Of a stretch of 64,000 nt of DNA, positions 44,348 to 53,075 are shown piece by piece. The position numbers and the translations under genes are program-made. Numbering within the stretch: the stretch's first letter is position 1; each line of letters begins with the position of its first letter. A model generated the notes under the pieces. The model worked only from the letters and a program-made list of their open reading frames with translations. It had not been told where the DNA came from and ran no database searches. The stretch comes from Chryseobacterium herbae (GTDB lineage: Bacteria; Bacteroidota; Bacteroidia; Flavobacteriales; Weeksellaceae): assembly GCF_025154075.1 (NCBI RefSeq), contig NZ_JAOAMU010000002.1, positions 492,368 through 556,367 of the forward strand, in the 5' to 3' direction.

Positions 44348-45334
44348 ATGACAACTTTCCCAGTAATTGCTTCTACATTATCAGAAAAGGATTTAGGTAA
44401 CTTTATAATCGAAAAATACAATCTAAATAGCAATTTTGAATGTAAATTATTTAGGACGGGAGTAAATCACACTTATTTCATCTCAGATTCAAATACAAAA
44501 TATGTTGTTAGAGTTTACTGCCATAATTGGCGAAGTAAAACTGAAATTACAGAAGAATTAAAGCTCTTAAAAACACTCAAAAGCAACAATCTTTCTGTTT
44601 CGTTTCCAATTTCTGATAAAAACGATGAATTAATTCATGAAGTTAATGCTCCTGAAGGAATTCGTTATGTTGTACTTTTTTCATTTGCAAATGGTGAAAA
44701 AAAACGATTTATGACAAATGAGAATTGCTTTGCCGTTGGTTCTCTTATTGCGAAAATTCATAATATAACGGCTGGCAACAAAATTGAGAGAGTGAATTAT
44801 GATTCTGAAATACTTTTAAGAAAATCGTATAACTATTTAAAACAATTTTTCACTGAAGATTTGAATGCAATGAAATTCTTAAAAGAAATTGGTGAAAAAA
44901 TATCAAAATCCTTTCAAGAAACGAATTTGAAAGATAGCCAAAAAGGAATTGTTCATCTTGATATTTGGTATGACAATTTCAGCATAAATGCAGAAAATGA
45001 AATAACAATATTCGACTTTGATAATTGTGGAAACGGATTACTTGTTTTGGATGTTGGGTATTTTTGCAAACAATTATTTTTCATCGAACAAGACAAAAAT
45101 CAGTACGAATTAAAAGTCAAAAGTTTTCTAGAGGGTTACAGAGAAGTAAGAGAATTATCGGATAAAGAGATAGACTTAATACCAGAAGCTGGTGCGTCAA
45201 TTTTTATTTTTTATCTGGGTCTTCAAGCTCAAAGATTTGATTGGTCCAATATATTTCTAACAGAAAACTATCTAAAAATGTTTGTAGGAAGAATAATAGA
45301 CTGGTGTGATTATTATAAAATCGAAAAGGATTAA
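44348..45334 (+). CDS. APH-family phosphotransferase (kinase of unknown substrate)
   Basis: 328 residues of the aminoglycoside phosphotransferase/homoserine kinase fold. The catalytic loop is GIVHLDIWYDNFSI (HxDxxxxN) and the metal-binding motif is ITIFDFDNCGNG. The N-lobe is present (FRTGVNHTYFISDSNTKYVV). The gene is poorer in G and C than the lipid operon (many AAA, AAT, ATT codons), like the genes after it, hinting at a separate history. It could phosphorylate an antibiotic, choline, a sugar or homoserine; the sequence does not decide. Confidence 0.7.
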   Translation: MTTFPVIASTLSEKDLGNFIIEKYNLNSNFECKLFRTGVNHTYFISDSNTKYVVRVYCHNWRSKTEITEELKLLKTLKSNNLSVSFPISDKNDELIHEVNAPEGIRYVVLFSFANGEKKRFMTNENCFAVGSLIAKIHNITAGNKIERVNYDSEILLRKSYNYLKQFFTEDLNAMKFLKEIGEKISKSFQETNLKDSQKGIVHLDIWYDNFSINAENEITIFDFDNCGNGLLVLDVGYFCKQLFFIEQDKNQYELKVKSFLEGYREVRELSDKEIDLIPEAGASIFIFYLGLQAQRFDWSNIFLTENYLKMFVGRIIDWCDYYKIEKD

Positions 45335-45399
45335 CAGCGGTTTTACGCAATTGCTGTTTCTGTTATAAAAGGAATTGTATTTTTCATATTTTCGTTCAG

Positions 45400-45573
45400 T
45401 ACAGCCGAGTGAACTCAGGTATAATTTCCGCAACCGTCTCAAAGCCACAGAACGTTAGTGATAGATATAAAAAAATCTCAAAAAACGATATGATGGCAAA
45501 GAAACATTTATATTCAGCTGATGAAGTAATTAAAGATTCTAAAAAAAGGAAAATTACTTTTCCTGCCAATTGA
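45400..45573 (+). pseudogene. Possible 3' remnant of a lost gene
   Basis: A 57-codon open stretch without an early ATG ends ...KKHLYSADEVIKDSKKRKIT plus FPAN and a TGA. Composition is protein-like (YSRVNSGIISATVSKPQNVS near the start), but only 27 residues follow the first ATG at 45490. It is the only coding-like signal in the 405-base gap 45335-45739. I do not recognise a family, and it may be chance. Confidence 0.25.
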
Positions 45574-45739
45574 ACATACAATTTATTAATATAACTCTCT
45601 ATTGATTGAATTTTTTAAACATGTATACTGCAAGATTCCATTGTTTTATAATTTACATATAATAGAATATTTAATTATTTTTTATGATTAATCCATTTTT
45701 AATATTATTTTCAACCCACAAAATTTAAATAATTTAATC

Positions 45740-46021
45740 ATGAAAAAATAACTCTTAGTTGCTACTATATGTGTAGCAGGATTGGCAAGCGCAAAAGATG
45801 CTGAAATTAAAAACCCTTCAAAAGACAACAAATTGGAGATTAAAGTAGAAAGTAAGGATTCTAAACTAGCTACGAATACTAATTGTTGGACCTATGGAAC
45901 TGTAATTGGCTGTACAAACGAAATGGTTACTGATACAGTTTGTGGCGAAACTTACGCTGAAGCTCAGGAATGTATGGACCACAATGCAGCATTGATGAAC
46001 GAGTTTTTCTGTGGTAATTAA
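45740..46021 (+). pseudogene. Small Cys-rich exported protein with stop codon in signal peptide
   Basis: The frame starts ATG AAA AAA TAA CTC TTA GTT, that is MKK, stop, then LLVATICVAGLASAKDAE. One base change (TAA from TTA or TTG) would restore a textbook signal peptide MKKLLLVATICVAGLASA. The mature part is 75-80 residues with four widely spaced cysteines plus one near the end (NTNCWTYGTVIGCTNEMVTD, TVCGETYAEAQECMDHN, FFCGN). The rest of the frame is intact, so the loss is recent, or translation restarts at TTG 45782 without a signal. It is followed 62 bases later by a GLPGLI-family gene. This class of small secreted proteins is familiar from Chryseobacterium, but its function is not known to me. 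Confidence 0.6.
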
Positions 46022-46083
46022 TAATTACAACAAATCACATTATTATTTACAGCCTTAATGATTGTAAATTTATTTTAACTACA

Positions 46084-46866
46084 ATGAAATTAATATACAT
46101 CACCTTTTTATTATTCTTCGGATTAATCCATTCGCAAGAAATTGATAGTTCAAGAATAGAATGTAAATATTTTACAAAATTCCTTATTGACACAACAGAT
46201 ATAAGTACAAGTAAAGAAGAAATGACTTCCCTTTTAATTGGAGATAGAATATCACTTTTTAAAAGTGATGCAAAAGCTACGTTTGATAGTCTTTCGAGAA
46301 ATAATGTTGCTGAATCTATGCGGAAAGGAGGAAATATAGTAATTGATTTTTCAAATATACCGAAGGCATATTTTATTCAAGAAGTTTTATATAAAAAAAA
46401 TAAAGCTACGATTTATGATAAAATTTTAAAAAATGTTTTCGCTTTTGAATCACAGAATAAGATAAATTGGAAATTAATTGATGAAACAAAAACAATTTCA
46501 AACTATATATGTAAAAAAGCGGTTGGCAAGTATGGGAAAAGAATAGTTACTGCTTGGTACACCCAGGAAATTCCATTTCAGGAAGGTCCTTATAATTTCA
46601 AAGGTTTACCAGGTTTGATAGTAGAAGCTTATGATGATAAAAATTTTTATCATTTTATCCTAAAAAGTTTAAAAAAAATAAATAAACCTATTATTCCTAT
46701 AAAAGATTGTATAGAAACAGACTATACTAAATTTTCAAAAAAAAGACATGATTTTAAGGAAGATCCAATTGGTGCTTTTAATGTTGCTACAGGAAGAACT
46801 GTAACAAAAGATCAGCAAGCAAGGATTATTAAATTACATCAGAGTAAAAATAATTATCTAGAATAA
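46084..46866 (+). CDS. GLPGLI-family exported protein
   Basis: 260 residues with a signal peptide (KLIYITFLLFFGLIHSQ) and the family signature FKGLPGLIVEAYDD, together with the typical upstream block TISNYICKKAVGKYGKRIVT and AWYTQEIP. GLPGLI proteins are Bacteroidetes-specific, exported and of unknown function; they often sit next to TonB receptors or small secreted peptides. Here the neighbour is the Cys-rich small protein with the damaged signal peptide. Confidence 0.85.
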   Translation: MKLIYITFLLFFGLIHSQEIDSSRIECKYFTKFLIDTTDISTSKEEMTSLLIGDRISLFKSDAKATFDSLSRNNVAESMRKGGNIVIDFSNIPKAYFIQEVLYKKNKATIYDKILKNVFAFESQNKINWKLIDETKTISNYICKKAVGKYGKRIVTAWYTQEIPFQEGPYNFKGLPGLIVEAYDDKNFYHFILKSLKKINKPIIPIKDCIETDYTKFSKKRHDFKEDPIGAFNVATGRTVTKDQQARIIKLHQSKNNYLE

Positions 46867-47015
46867 ATAACCTATTTATGGTTTAATCTTTTGATTTAAA
46901 AATCTAAAAAAAACGATAAATATATTGGGAAATTCTTACATGACCTGCGTGTATTTCAACGACAATATAAATTGAAAAGCTCTATACCTGAACAATAAAA
47001 GTCAAGTTTTTGGGA

Positions 47016-47030
47016 ATTGGCTTTGCCAAT
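47016..47030. repeat. Short hairpin ATTGGC-TTT-GCCAAT
   Basis: A perfect six-base inverted repeat with a three-base loop, 15 bases before the tandem repeat array. It may form the 5' end of an array transcript. Confidence 0.35.
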
Positions 47031-47044
47031 GAAAATAGGGGAGT

Positions 47045-47304
47045 ATCTCTTCCCAATTCCCTCTACTCATTCCAGAAGTTCCTCCAGCCACTTCCCCAAC
47101 CGTCTCCATCCACTTCCGGAACCCCTCCAGCCCGTTACGCAAGTGGTTTTGCCCTGTTAGATAAGGGCCTCGATCCGGTTACCCAACCCCATCGAGGCCC
47201 TTCCGAAGTGTCTCTACACCGTTGTATAAGTACCTCCTGGCTCTTCCGAAGGGCGTAGACCCCCTTACCCAACCCCCTGAACCCCCTTAGGTAAGGGGGT
47301 AAAA
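47045..47304 (+). repeat. About twelve degenerate 19-23-base tandem repeats
   Basis: Dividing the sequence at 47045, 47067, 47089, 47111, 47132, 47153, 47175, 47198, 47220, 47242, 47261 and 47283 gives twelve units of 19-23 bases. Each has a core TTnCnnAA followed by G or C (TTCCAGAAG, TTCCCCAAC, TTCCGGAAC, TTACGCAAG, TTAGATAAG, TTACCCAAC and so on) and many a pyrimidine-rich segment like CCTCCAGC. The region is far richer in G and C than its surroundings. The last unit contains the perfect palindrome ACCCCCTTA-GG-TAAGGGGGT and a terminator follows at once. No reading frame explains it: both strands give unrelated ORFs that run through the units. Function unknown. Confidence 0.7.
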
Positions 47305-47326
47305 TCCTTTATTAACGGGATTTTTT
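47301..47326 (+). terminator. Terminator directly after the repeat array
   Basis: AAAATCC / GGATTTT with a ten-base loop, followed by TT and GC. Together with the preceding CCCCCTTA hairpin it suggests that the array is transcribed on the plus strand. Confidence 0.5.
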
Positions 47327-47438
47327 GCAAACATGCAGAAAGCCCGCAAAATCTTATGTAAACATGAGAATAGGAGAGAGGCTCTTTGCTCTCGGGTTCA
47401 TACGATATTAAAATGTTCAACCGAACTGAAAAAAGAAA

Positions 47439-47464
47439 AACCAACTTGTAAAAGTTGGTTTTTT
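47439..47464. terminator. Bidirectional intrinsic terminator
   Basis: A perfect nine-base stem AACCAACTT / AAGTTGGTT with a four-base loop, flanked by A on the left and T on the right. It lies just beyond the stop of the minus-strand gene 47501-48427 and can end it. Confidence 0.7.
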
Positions 47465-47500
47465 ATGTTGTTCCTAAAAAATTGGATACCTTTTTTAAAT

Positions 47501-48427
47501 CTAAAATTTCTCTGCAGGCTGTATCGTTAATGTGTCGTCTTTCCTGAAAAACAAGAGCCAGATCCAAACAAAAAATGCCAGTATAAAAGAAATAATAATA
47601 CTCTGATAAAAGAAGTCTTTGGCGGCGGCGTTGGTTTGAAACTCCCCGATGGCCTGATTGATCGTTAAACCCTGTTTTACCAGTAAGGTAATGACCGTAG
47701 TAAAGTTGGCAAGAAGGATGCTTATGATGTTTGTAAGAACAATAATATACCTGGTGAGTTTTCCTTGCAGTCCTTTGAAATAATCATAGCCTATAATTCC
47801 GAGGAATGCGATAGCTAATGCCATTCCGGAGGCCAGTCTTTCAAAATATACCGCACACAAAACCCAAAGGATAATTCCCGGAACTGAAAAAAGAAGTGCG
47901 CCTGAAAATCCTGTGAGATAATTTTTTTCTTTTGAAATTCTTTCTTTTTCAATGTCGTGGAACCTACGGTCCTCCTGGCTGAAACAGGTGTCACAAAGTA
48001 TAATACCCATGTCGTTTAGGTCATAATAGTTGATTCTTTGATCTTTCCCACAGCTATGACATTGGTTTTGCTCTGGTAGGTTGAGTTTTTTGAACAGGTC
48101 CACCACAAAGTCGAACAAAGCATAAACCGTCTTCAGTTGAGTAAGCGTTACGTTTTCAATGAATTTAAAGAAAATCTCATGGTCGCTAATTTCAAAGGAG
48201 GTAAACTTTAATTTTCTTTTGTTGTTGGTTAATTCTGTTTTGATGAGCAGCTTTTGTTCTTCTGTTAAGCCGCCGGTGGTCGCCGTTACCAATTTGAATT
48301 GAGGTGTGGTGATTAAACTTGCATCTGAAACGTTGAAAAAGTACCCTTTGTAAAGTCCAAATACACTGTCTTTTGTTTTATACCAGCCAAGGTCTTTGGC
48401 TATTTTTTTTGCCTTTGGAAAAATCAT
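47501..48427 (-). CDS. Membrane protein with zinc-ribbon-like cysteines, unknown function
   Basis: 308 residues. The N-terminal ~115 residues are soluble and mixed alpha/beta. Two C-x-x-C pairs (QCHSCGKDQ and LCDTCFSQ) 25 residues apart can bind zinc. The C-terminal half has four membrane helices: GALLFSVPGIILWVLCAVYF, MALAIAFLGIIGYDYF, IIVLTNIISILLANFTTVIT and IIISFILAFFVWIWLLFF. I do not recognise a named family. It stands alone with its own terminator. Confidence 0.65.
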   Translation of the reverse strand: MIFPKAKKIAKDLGWYKTKDSVFGLYKGYFFNVSDASLITTPQFKLVTATTGGLTEEQKLLIKTELTNNKRKLKFTSFEISDHEIFFKFIENVTLTQLKTVYALFDFVVDLFKKLNLPEQNQCHSCGKDQRINYYDLNDMGIILCDTCFSQEDRRFHDIEKERISKEKNYLTGFSGALLFSVPGIILWVLCAVYFERLASGMALAIAFLGIIGYDYFKGLQGKLTRYIIVLTNIISILLANFTTVITLLVKQGLTINQAIGEFQTNAAAKDFFYQSIIISFILAFFVWIWLLFFRKDDTLTIQPAEKF

Positions 48428-48471
48428 TTGTAATCTTTTAATGTATGAGTGGTCTTACAGGTTTAAAGCTG

Positions 48472-48625
48472 CTATGAAATGGCAGATCCCCTCGTTTGAG
48501 TGAGCGCCATGTTCTTTGCCCATTCCTGCACGGCAAATTTAAATTTATTTTCTAATTCATCATCATTATAGAATGTTTAAACTGACGAATATCATCAACT
48601 GCAGGAAGGTTTCTTCATAAGACAT
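48472..48625 (-). pseudogene. Small gene with apparent frameshift
   Basis: On the minus strand an ATG at 48625 opens MSYEETFLQLMIFVSLNIL and then a stop; a one-base shift near 48576 continues FYNDDELENKFKFAVQEWAK then NMALTQTRGSAIS and a TAG. Joined, the product would be about 51 residues. The second part has clear coding character. It is either a frameshifted small gene or two chance frames. No family recognised. Confidence 0.3.
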
Positions 48626-49169
48626 ATTGATTCTCTGTGATCTCAACTGTTTTTTGCTAAGCAATGGAGTGATAAAAAGCGATAAGAAATCAAAAAAAAC
48701 TGGTGTTTCGGGCTGAAATTAAATGGTTTTACTTCTCTGAAAGGCCTTTAGATACTGCTTGTCAGAATAATATGGTCATTAATATCAAACTTGTGTGAAA
48801 TAAAATGGATTCGTGTTGTATTTTTTTTTATTTTCATTATTCAAAACTAATACTCTAAAAACATTAACCATAAAACCAAAATCTATGAAAATTATTCTTG
48901 AAAATTGGATAATCAGCTAATCTTGATATCCATTTCCTTAGACATATAAAATATACATGGCAATTTGAAACGGATTAGCCATCTCATATCAATCCTGTGC
49001 GATTTCGCATCTGCTTTATGAGTAGGTTGGGATTTAAATTTCACGGAATGTTTTTTCTGTATTCCGTTGTTCCATTTTTTCTATACCGTTGACCAGCTAT
49101 CCATTTTAACGCATCACATTAAAATAATACAATCCTATGTGAAATTAAAAAAACTATAAACCATAAACC
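48626..49169. other. AT-rich spacer before the terpene synthase genes
   Basis: No gene is supported. It holds the leader of the terpene synthase set, but no TAnnTTTG box with good spacing was found. GAATGTTTTTTCTGTATTCCG near 49046 contains the short inverted pair GGAAT/ATTCC. Confidence 0.35.
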
Positions 49170-50168
49170 ATGAACACACTTGAATTACTAAACAAACAAT
49201 TTAATTACCCGTTCCCGACATTAAAAAATCCCAATGCGGACCAACTCCAGGAGATTACTGAAAACCAATGGATCGATGGGGAATATCTGTGGCTGTATGA
49301 GCAGAATCCCGATCTTCGTAAAAAGTACAAGAAAACCAAAACAGCCCATATCGCTGCCCAATGGTTTCCTACAGCAACACCTGAGCGATTCAAACCCATC
49401 TGCAGACTGATGCTGTGGACGCTGTACAATGACGATCTGTATGAGGAAAGCGTATCCGGTAATATTAAGAATATTCACGACCAGTCGATTGCAGTTCTGA
49501 GTGGTGAAATAAGTGCCGCAGAATCTACCATCCCACTGGGAGCGATGCTGGCTTCATTAAGGCAGGAGCTGCTGCAGTTTATTCCACAGGAATCTATCGT
49601 CAGGTTTACAAAAATGATCAGCAGATATTTTACTGGGCTGGAAACTGAGCTCATTTACAAGGAAAAAAAGATGTTTCCCACCATAGAAGAGTGTATTGCA
49701 TTAAGAGAAAACTCGATCTGCCTGTATCCCTTTCTTCAGCTTACGGAAGTGGAAACGGGAATTGTTCTGCCGCCCGAGATCCACGAGCATCCGGTGATTT
49801 GCCGCCTGCAAACCCTTGCCTGTCATCTGGTCACTTATTTCAACGAAGTACAGTCAGTAGTCAAAGACGAAGCAACGGACAGCGTCTATTACAATATTGT
49901 GAAAGTCATCCAGCACGAACGCCAGATTTCTCTGGAGGATGCCTGTCTGGAAGATCTGCGGCTTCACAATGAAGATCTGAAAGAATTTGTAGCTCTGCAG
50001 GCTTCTTTACCGGATTTTGGGATCTGGCAGGATGCGGTTGTCAATTGGGTCCATTACATGAGCATGGTTCTGAGCGGATGGAAAAATATCTCTACCAAAC
50101 TCGGCCGTTACAATGCCATGGAATTTCCGGAAGCCAGAGAGCTGAAAGAAAAGCTGAACCAAATATAA
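49170..50168 (+). CDS. Class I terpene synthase, copy 1
   Basis: 332 residues, the normal size of a single-domain bacterial terpene cyclase. The Asp-rich metal motif is YNDDLYEES (Asp88-Asp89, Glu92); the second metal motif is YFNEVQSVVKDEA near Asn225 (consensus NDxxSxxxE; here NExxSxxKDE, Asp replaced by Glu). The C-terminal Arg-Tyr pair is present (GRYNAMEF). Such enzymes ionise an isoprenyl diphosphate (usually FPP) and cyclise it; the product cannot be predicted. First of three tandem homologues, 66 bases before the next. Confidence 0.8.
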   Translation: MNTLELLNKQFNYPFPTLKNPNADQLQEITENQWIDGEYLWLYEQNPDLRKKYKKTKTAHIAAQWFPTATPERFKPICRLMLWTLYNDDLYEESVSGNIKNIHDQSIAVLSGEISAAESTIPLGAMLASLRQELLQFIPQESIVRFTKMISRYFTGLETELIYKEKKMFPTIEECIALRENSICLYPFLQLTEVETGIVLPPEIHEHPVICRLQTLACHLVTYFNEVQSVVKDEATDSVYYNIVKVIQHERQISLEDACLEDLRLHNEDLKEFVALQASLPDFGIWQDAVVNWVHYMSMVLSGWKNISTKLGRYNAMEFPEARELKEKLNQI

Positions 50169-50234
50169 AAAAACATTAAAGAGGAAGACGCTTAATACCT
50201 ATTCTATAATCTACAAACTTAAATCTTAAACGAG

Positions 50235-51236
50235 ATGAAACCGGAAGAATATAATTCAAAAGACTATCTGCCACGTGGCCATTATCCCTGGCCCGACCTT
50301 ATTAATCCGAATGCTGAACAGATGGGGAAAGATATGGATGGATGGATTGACAATGACTACACTTTCCTGACGGAAAAACAACGCAAAATATACAAAAGAA
50401 TGAGGCTGCACATGTGCACTGCGCGAATGTGGCCGGACTTAACCTATGAACAGAGTATTCCCTGTAACAGATTTATGCTCCAGTATGTAGCTCTTGACGA
50501 TCAGGTGGAAAATTCTTCCTTAGAAGAAATGCAGCAGTTACGGACTCGTTGTGTAGACATTCTCAAGGGAGCACAGCCAAGACCGGAAGAAAATGCGCTC
50601 TATCAGCATATGGCGTTAATAAGAGATGAATTCCGCGCTTTGATGCCTGATATATGGGTTGAACGTTTTATCTACTATTTTTATCAATCCTTCAGATATG
50701 GAATCGAATTGGAGTATCCTTATAAAATAGCCCAACGTCCGCCATCACTCACGCTTTTCAAAACCATTCGTGAATATTCTGTTCTTATGCGTCCTTATCT
50801 GATCTTGGGTGAGATTGAATCAGGTCTCGTACTTCCCGAACATATTTTTGAGCATATTGTCGTTCAGAAAATGATCTCTCATATGACCCTGGTTGTAGCA
50901 TGGCAAAATGATATTCACTCTCTACCAAAAGAAATGGCGAAGGGTACAGAGGTTTTTAACCTGGTTTTTGTATTGCAGCAAGAATATAATCTTTCACTGA
51001 AGGATGCGTGCGAACAGGCATTTCAAATCCATAATGAAGAATTGGCCAAAGTACTTGCCTTACACGCAGAGTATCGAGAATTCGGTGAATATCAGGAGCA
51101 TGTAGACAAGTTCGTTTATTACGCAGGAGTTGGACTTCAGGGAGTGAATTCTTTTTATCTGGAAACTGAAAGATACCAGCATGGAGGAGTGGGTTTTGCC
51201 TGGCCGGAAATTAGTAGTGAAATCAAAACCATTTAA
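50235..51236 (+). CDS. Class I terpene synthase, copy 2
   Basis: 333 residues. Both metal motifs are canonical: ALDDQVENSS (Asp88, DDxxE) and WQNDIHSLPKEMAKG (Asn225, NDxxSxxKE). The Arg-Tyr pair is ERYQHGG. Of the three copies this is the one with the most standard active site. It lies 66 bases after copy 1 and 24 bases before copy 3, so the three form one operon. No prenyl transferase, P450 or methyltransferase gene is beside them. Confidence 0.85.
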   Translation: MKPEEYNSKDYLPRGHYPWPDLINPNAEQMGKDMDGWIDNDYTFLTEKQRKIYKRMRLHMCTARMWPDLTYEQSIPCNRFMLQYVALDDQVENSSLEEMQQLRTRCVDILKGAQPRPEENALYQHMALIRDEFRALMPDIWVERFIYYFYQSFRYGIELEYPYKIAQRPPSLTLFKTIREYSVLMRPYLILGEIESGLVLPEHIFEHIVVQKMISHMTLVVAWQNDIHSLPKEMAKGTEVFNLVFVLQQEYNLSLKDACEQAFQIHNEELAKVLALHAEYREFGEYQEHVDKFVYYAGVGLQGVNSFYLETERYQHGGVGFAWPEISSEIKTI

Positions 51237-51260
51237 ATTGATAACAAATAAATAAAACCC

Positions 51261-52286
51261 ATGAGAGAAGAGTTAATTGTTCCAAAATGTCATTACCCCT
51301 GGCCCACAGTTACCAGCCCCATTGCCAATGCATTTGATGATGAAGAGAAAGACTGGTATGACCATGATTATACTTTTATTTCTGAAGAAGGAATAAAAAG
51401 ATGCAAACCCCAGTTTCTGTCCCGTGTAGCTACTTATATGAATCCTACCTGTGACAGTATAGAACGGATGCGTCCCTGTGCCAGACTGATGATCTATATC
51501 ACATTGTTTGATGACTATTTCGGAATGACCCCTGCAAAAGAGCTGAAAAATATGGCAGAAAGGGTATATGAAGTCATGATGGGTGAAGATCCGGATCCGG
51601 ATGAAATAGGTATTCTCCGGCAGATGGCACAGGCAAGAAAAGAATGGGAAACATTTATGCCGCGTTTCTGGCTGGACAGGGTAGCTATCAATTTCTATGA
51701 ATTCATCATCTATGGAATGATGGAGGAAATCCCTTTCAAACAGACTGAGAAAAGAACCTATCCATTACTTCCGCATTATCTCACCTTCAGAAAATATTCA
51801 ATTGGGATGTGGCCGTATGGGGATCTGATAGATCCTGCAACCAACTCTCCATTGCCTGTTTTTATTTACAATCACCCTGTTGTACAGCGTTGCAGAGAGC
51901 TGCTTTCCCTTATTATTGTGATTCAGAATGATTTTGCTTCTCTGAAAAAAGAACTTGAAATAGAAAGCGAGAGTCTGAATATCATCTTTATCCTGAGTCA
52001 CCAGTATAACCTTTCTTACCAGGAAGCCTGTACAGAAGCGATGAGACTGCATGATGCCTATGGTCAGGAGCTGGATGATCTGCATAAATCTCTCCCAGAT
52101 TTTGGTGCTTTTCAGCAACAGGCTTATGATCATATTTATCATATTAAACTTCAGATAAGCGGCTGTGCGAACTGGTATTATAATTCCGGAACCAACCGCT
52201 ATGAGCCTAAAGGATTTATTGTGCCACAGTATGGCAGGGAAGGGGATGACATTCTTATCCCACACAGTGTTTTTGTTCAAAAATAA
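51261..52286 (+). CDS. Class I terpene synthase, copy 3
   Basis: 341 residues. The second metal motif is canonical (IQNDFASLKKELE, Asn223) and the Arg-Tyr pair is NRYEPKG. The Asp-rich motif reads LFDDYFGMTPAKE (Asp84-Asp85): there is no acidic residue at the usual third or fourth position after DD, the next acid being Glu ten residues on. This may alter Mg2+ binding or product range. The N-terminus keeps the pattern CHYPWP seen as GHYPWP in copy 2, and D-H-D-Y-T-F as in copy 2, so copies 2 and 3 look closest to each other. A terminator follows. Confidence 0.8.
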   Translation: MREELIVPKCHYPWPTVTSPIANAFDDEEKDWYDHDYTFISEEGIKRCKPQFLSRVATYMNPTCDSIERMRPCARLMIYITLFDDYFGMTPAKELKNMAERVYEVMMGEDPDPDEIGILRQMAQARKEWETFMPRFWLDRVAINFYEFIIYGMMEEIPFKQTEKRTYPLLPHYLTFRKYSIGMWPYGDLIDPATNSPLPVFIYNHPVVQRCRELLSLIIVIQNDFASLKKELEIESESLNIIFILSHQYNLSYQEACTEAMRLHDAYGQELDDLHKSLPDFGAFQQQAYDHIYHIKLQISGCANWYYNSGTNRYEPKGFIVPQYGREGDDILIPHSVFVQK

Positions 52287-52316
52287 TCTTGAGTATTTTA
52301 TAATTACAACCAGAGA

Positions 52317-52346
52317 CAGCAAAGGCGTAAGTTTTTGCTGTTTTTA
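52317..52346 (+). terminator. Intrinsic terminator after terpene synthases
   Basis: A seven-base stem CAGCAAA / TTTGCTG with a ten-base loop is followed by five T, 31 bases after the third terpene synthase stop. Confidence 0.6.
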
Positions 52347-52456
52347 TATTCTCTTGATAGGATTAATCTTGAAAAGCTAAACCGCGCTAAATTATGTTCC
52401 CGGAATCATCACAGTATTTTTAAAATCTTATCTTCGTACCTGATAAACTTGATGAT

Positions 52457-53002
52457 ATGAAAAAAATAGTACTCCTCTCCTCAGTCGCCCTCATCCTCAA
52501 CTCATGCGTGGTATCCACTGCTGCCAAAGTAGTAAAAGGAGCCGTTAACGTAAGCTACAAAGCGGTAAAAGGAACAGTAAACGGAATAAGCTGGGCCGTA
52601 AGCAAAGCCAAAGGTAAAATAGATGAAGACCGTGTGGATGGGACCTGGAAAGTAGTAGGAGCCTATAAAGGTTCTTTTGAAGACTTTACGAATGATCAGA
52701 ATCCGGAAAGTTCTTTTACCTCGGACTGTACAGAAGGTTTTGATCAGATTATTTTCAAAGCTAAAAAATCTAAGTTTAAACCGGTACACTGCAGTATTGA
52801 AAAAGAAGACTGGGTAAAATATTCAATGGAATTCGGGAAAAATCCTGTGACCAAAGAAAAGGAAAACTATATAGAATACAATTCCAACAATTATATTTCA
52901 GTGATTGATGTCAACAACAAAACGATGGTGCTGGAAGGAAATCTGATGCCTAAGCTTGCATTTTCAGGAGCTAAATTATATCTGCTGGAAAAAGTAAAAT
53001 AG
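52457..53002 (+). CDS. Small lipoprotein of unknown function
   Basis: 181 residues. The signal KKIVLLSSVALILNSCVV has a lipobox ending NSC. The next ~45 residues are rich in Ala, Val, Lys and repeat AVKGxVN-like steps (KGAVNVSYKAVKGTVNGISW), then a beta-rich lipocalin-like part beginning GTWKVVGAYKGSFEDF. No known family recognised. It is followed 73 bases later by another exported protein gene. Confidence 0.6.
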   Translation: MKKIVLLSSVALILNSCVVSTAAKVVKGAVNVSYKAVKGTVNGISWAVSKAKGKIDEDRVDGTWKVVGAYKGSFEDFTNDQNPESSFTSDCTEGFDQIIFKAKKSKFKPVHCSIEKEDWVKYSMEFGKNPVTKEKENYIEYNSNNYISVIDVNNKTMVLEGNLMPKLAFSGAKLYLLEKVK

Positions 53003-53075
53003 TTTTATTTCAAGACATTATCTTTCTTAAAGTTCAGAATATGAATCCGGATTTAGCCTTTTAACACACCTACTT

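Noticed and set aside
47010..47258. 82-residue ORF through the repeat array
   Set aside because: It is rich in Pro, Ser and Leu only because the repeats are C-rich, it has no family-like pattern, and the variable unit length (19-23) shifts the frame between units.
47045..47304. CRISPR array
   Set aside because: No constant repeat with unique spacers; every unit is degenerate and no cas gene is nearby.
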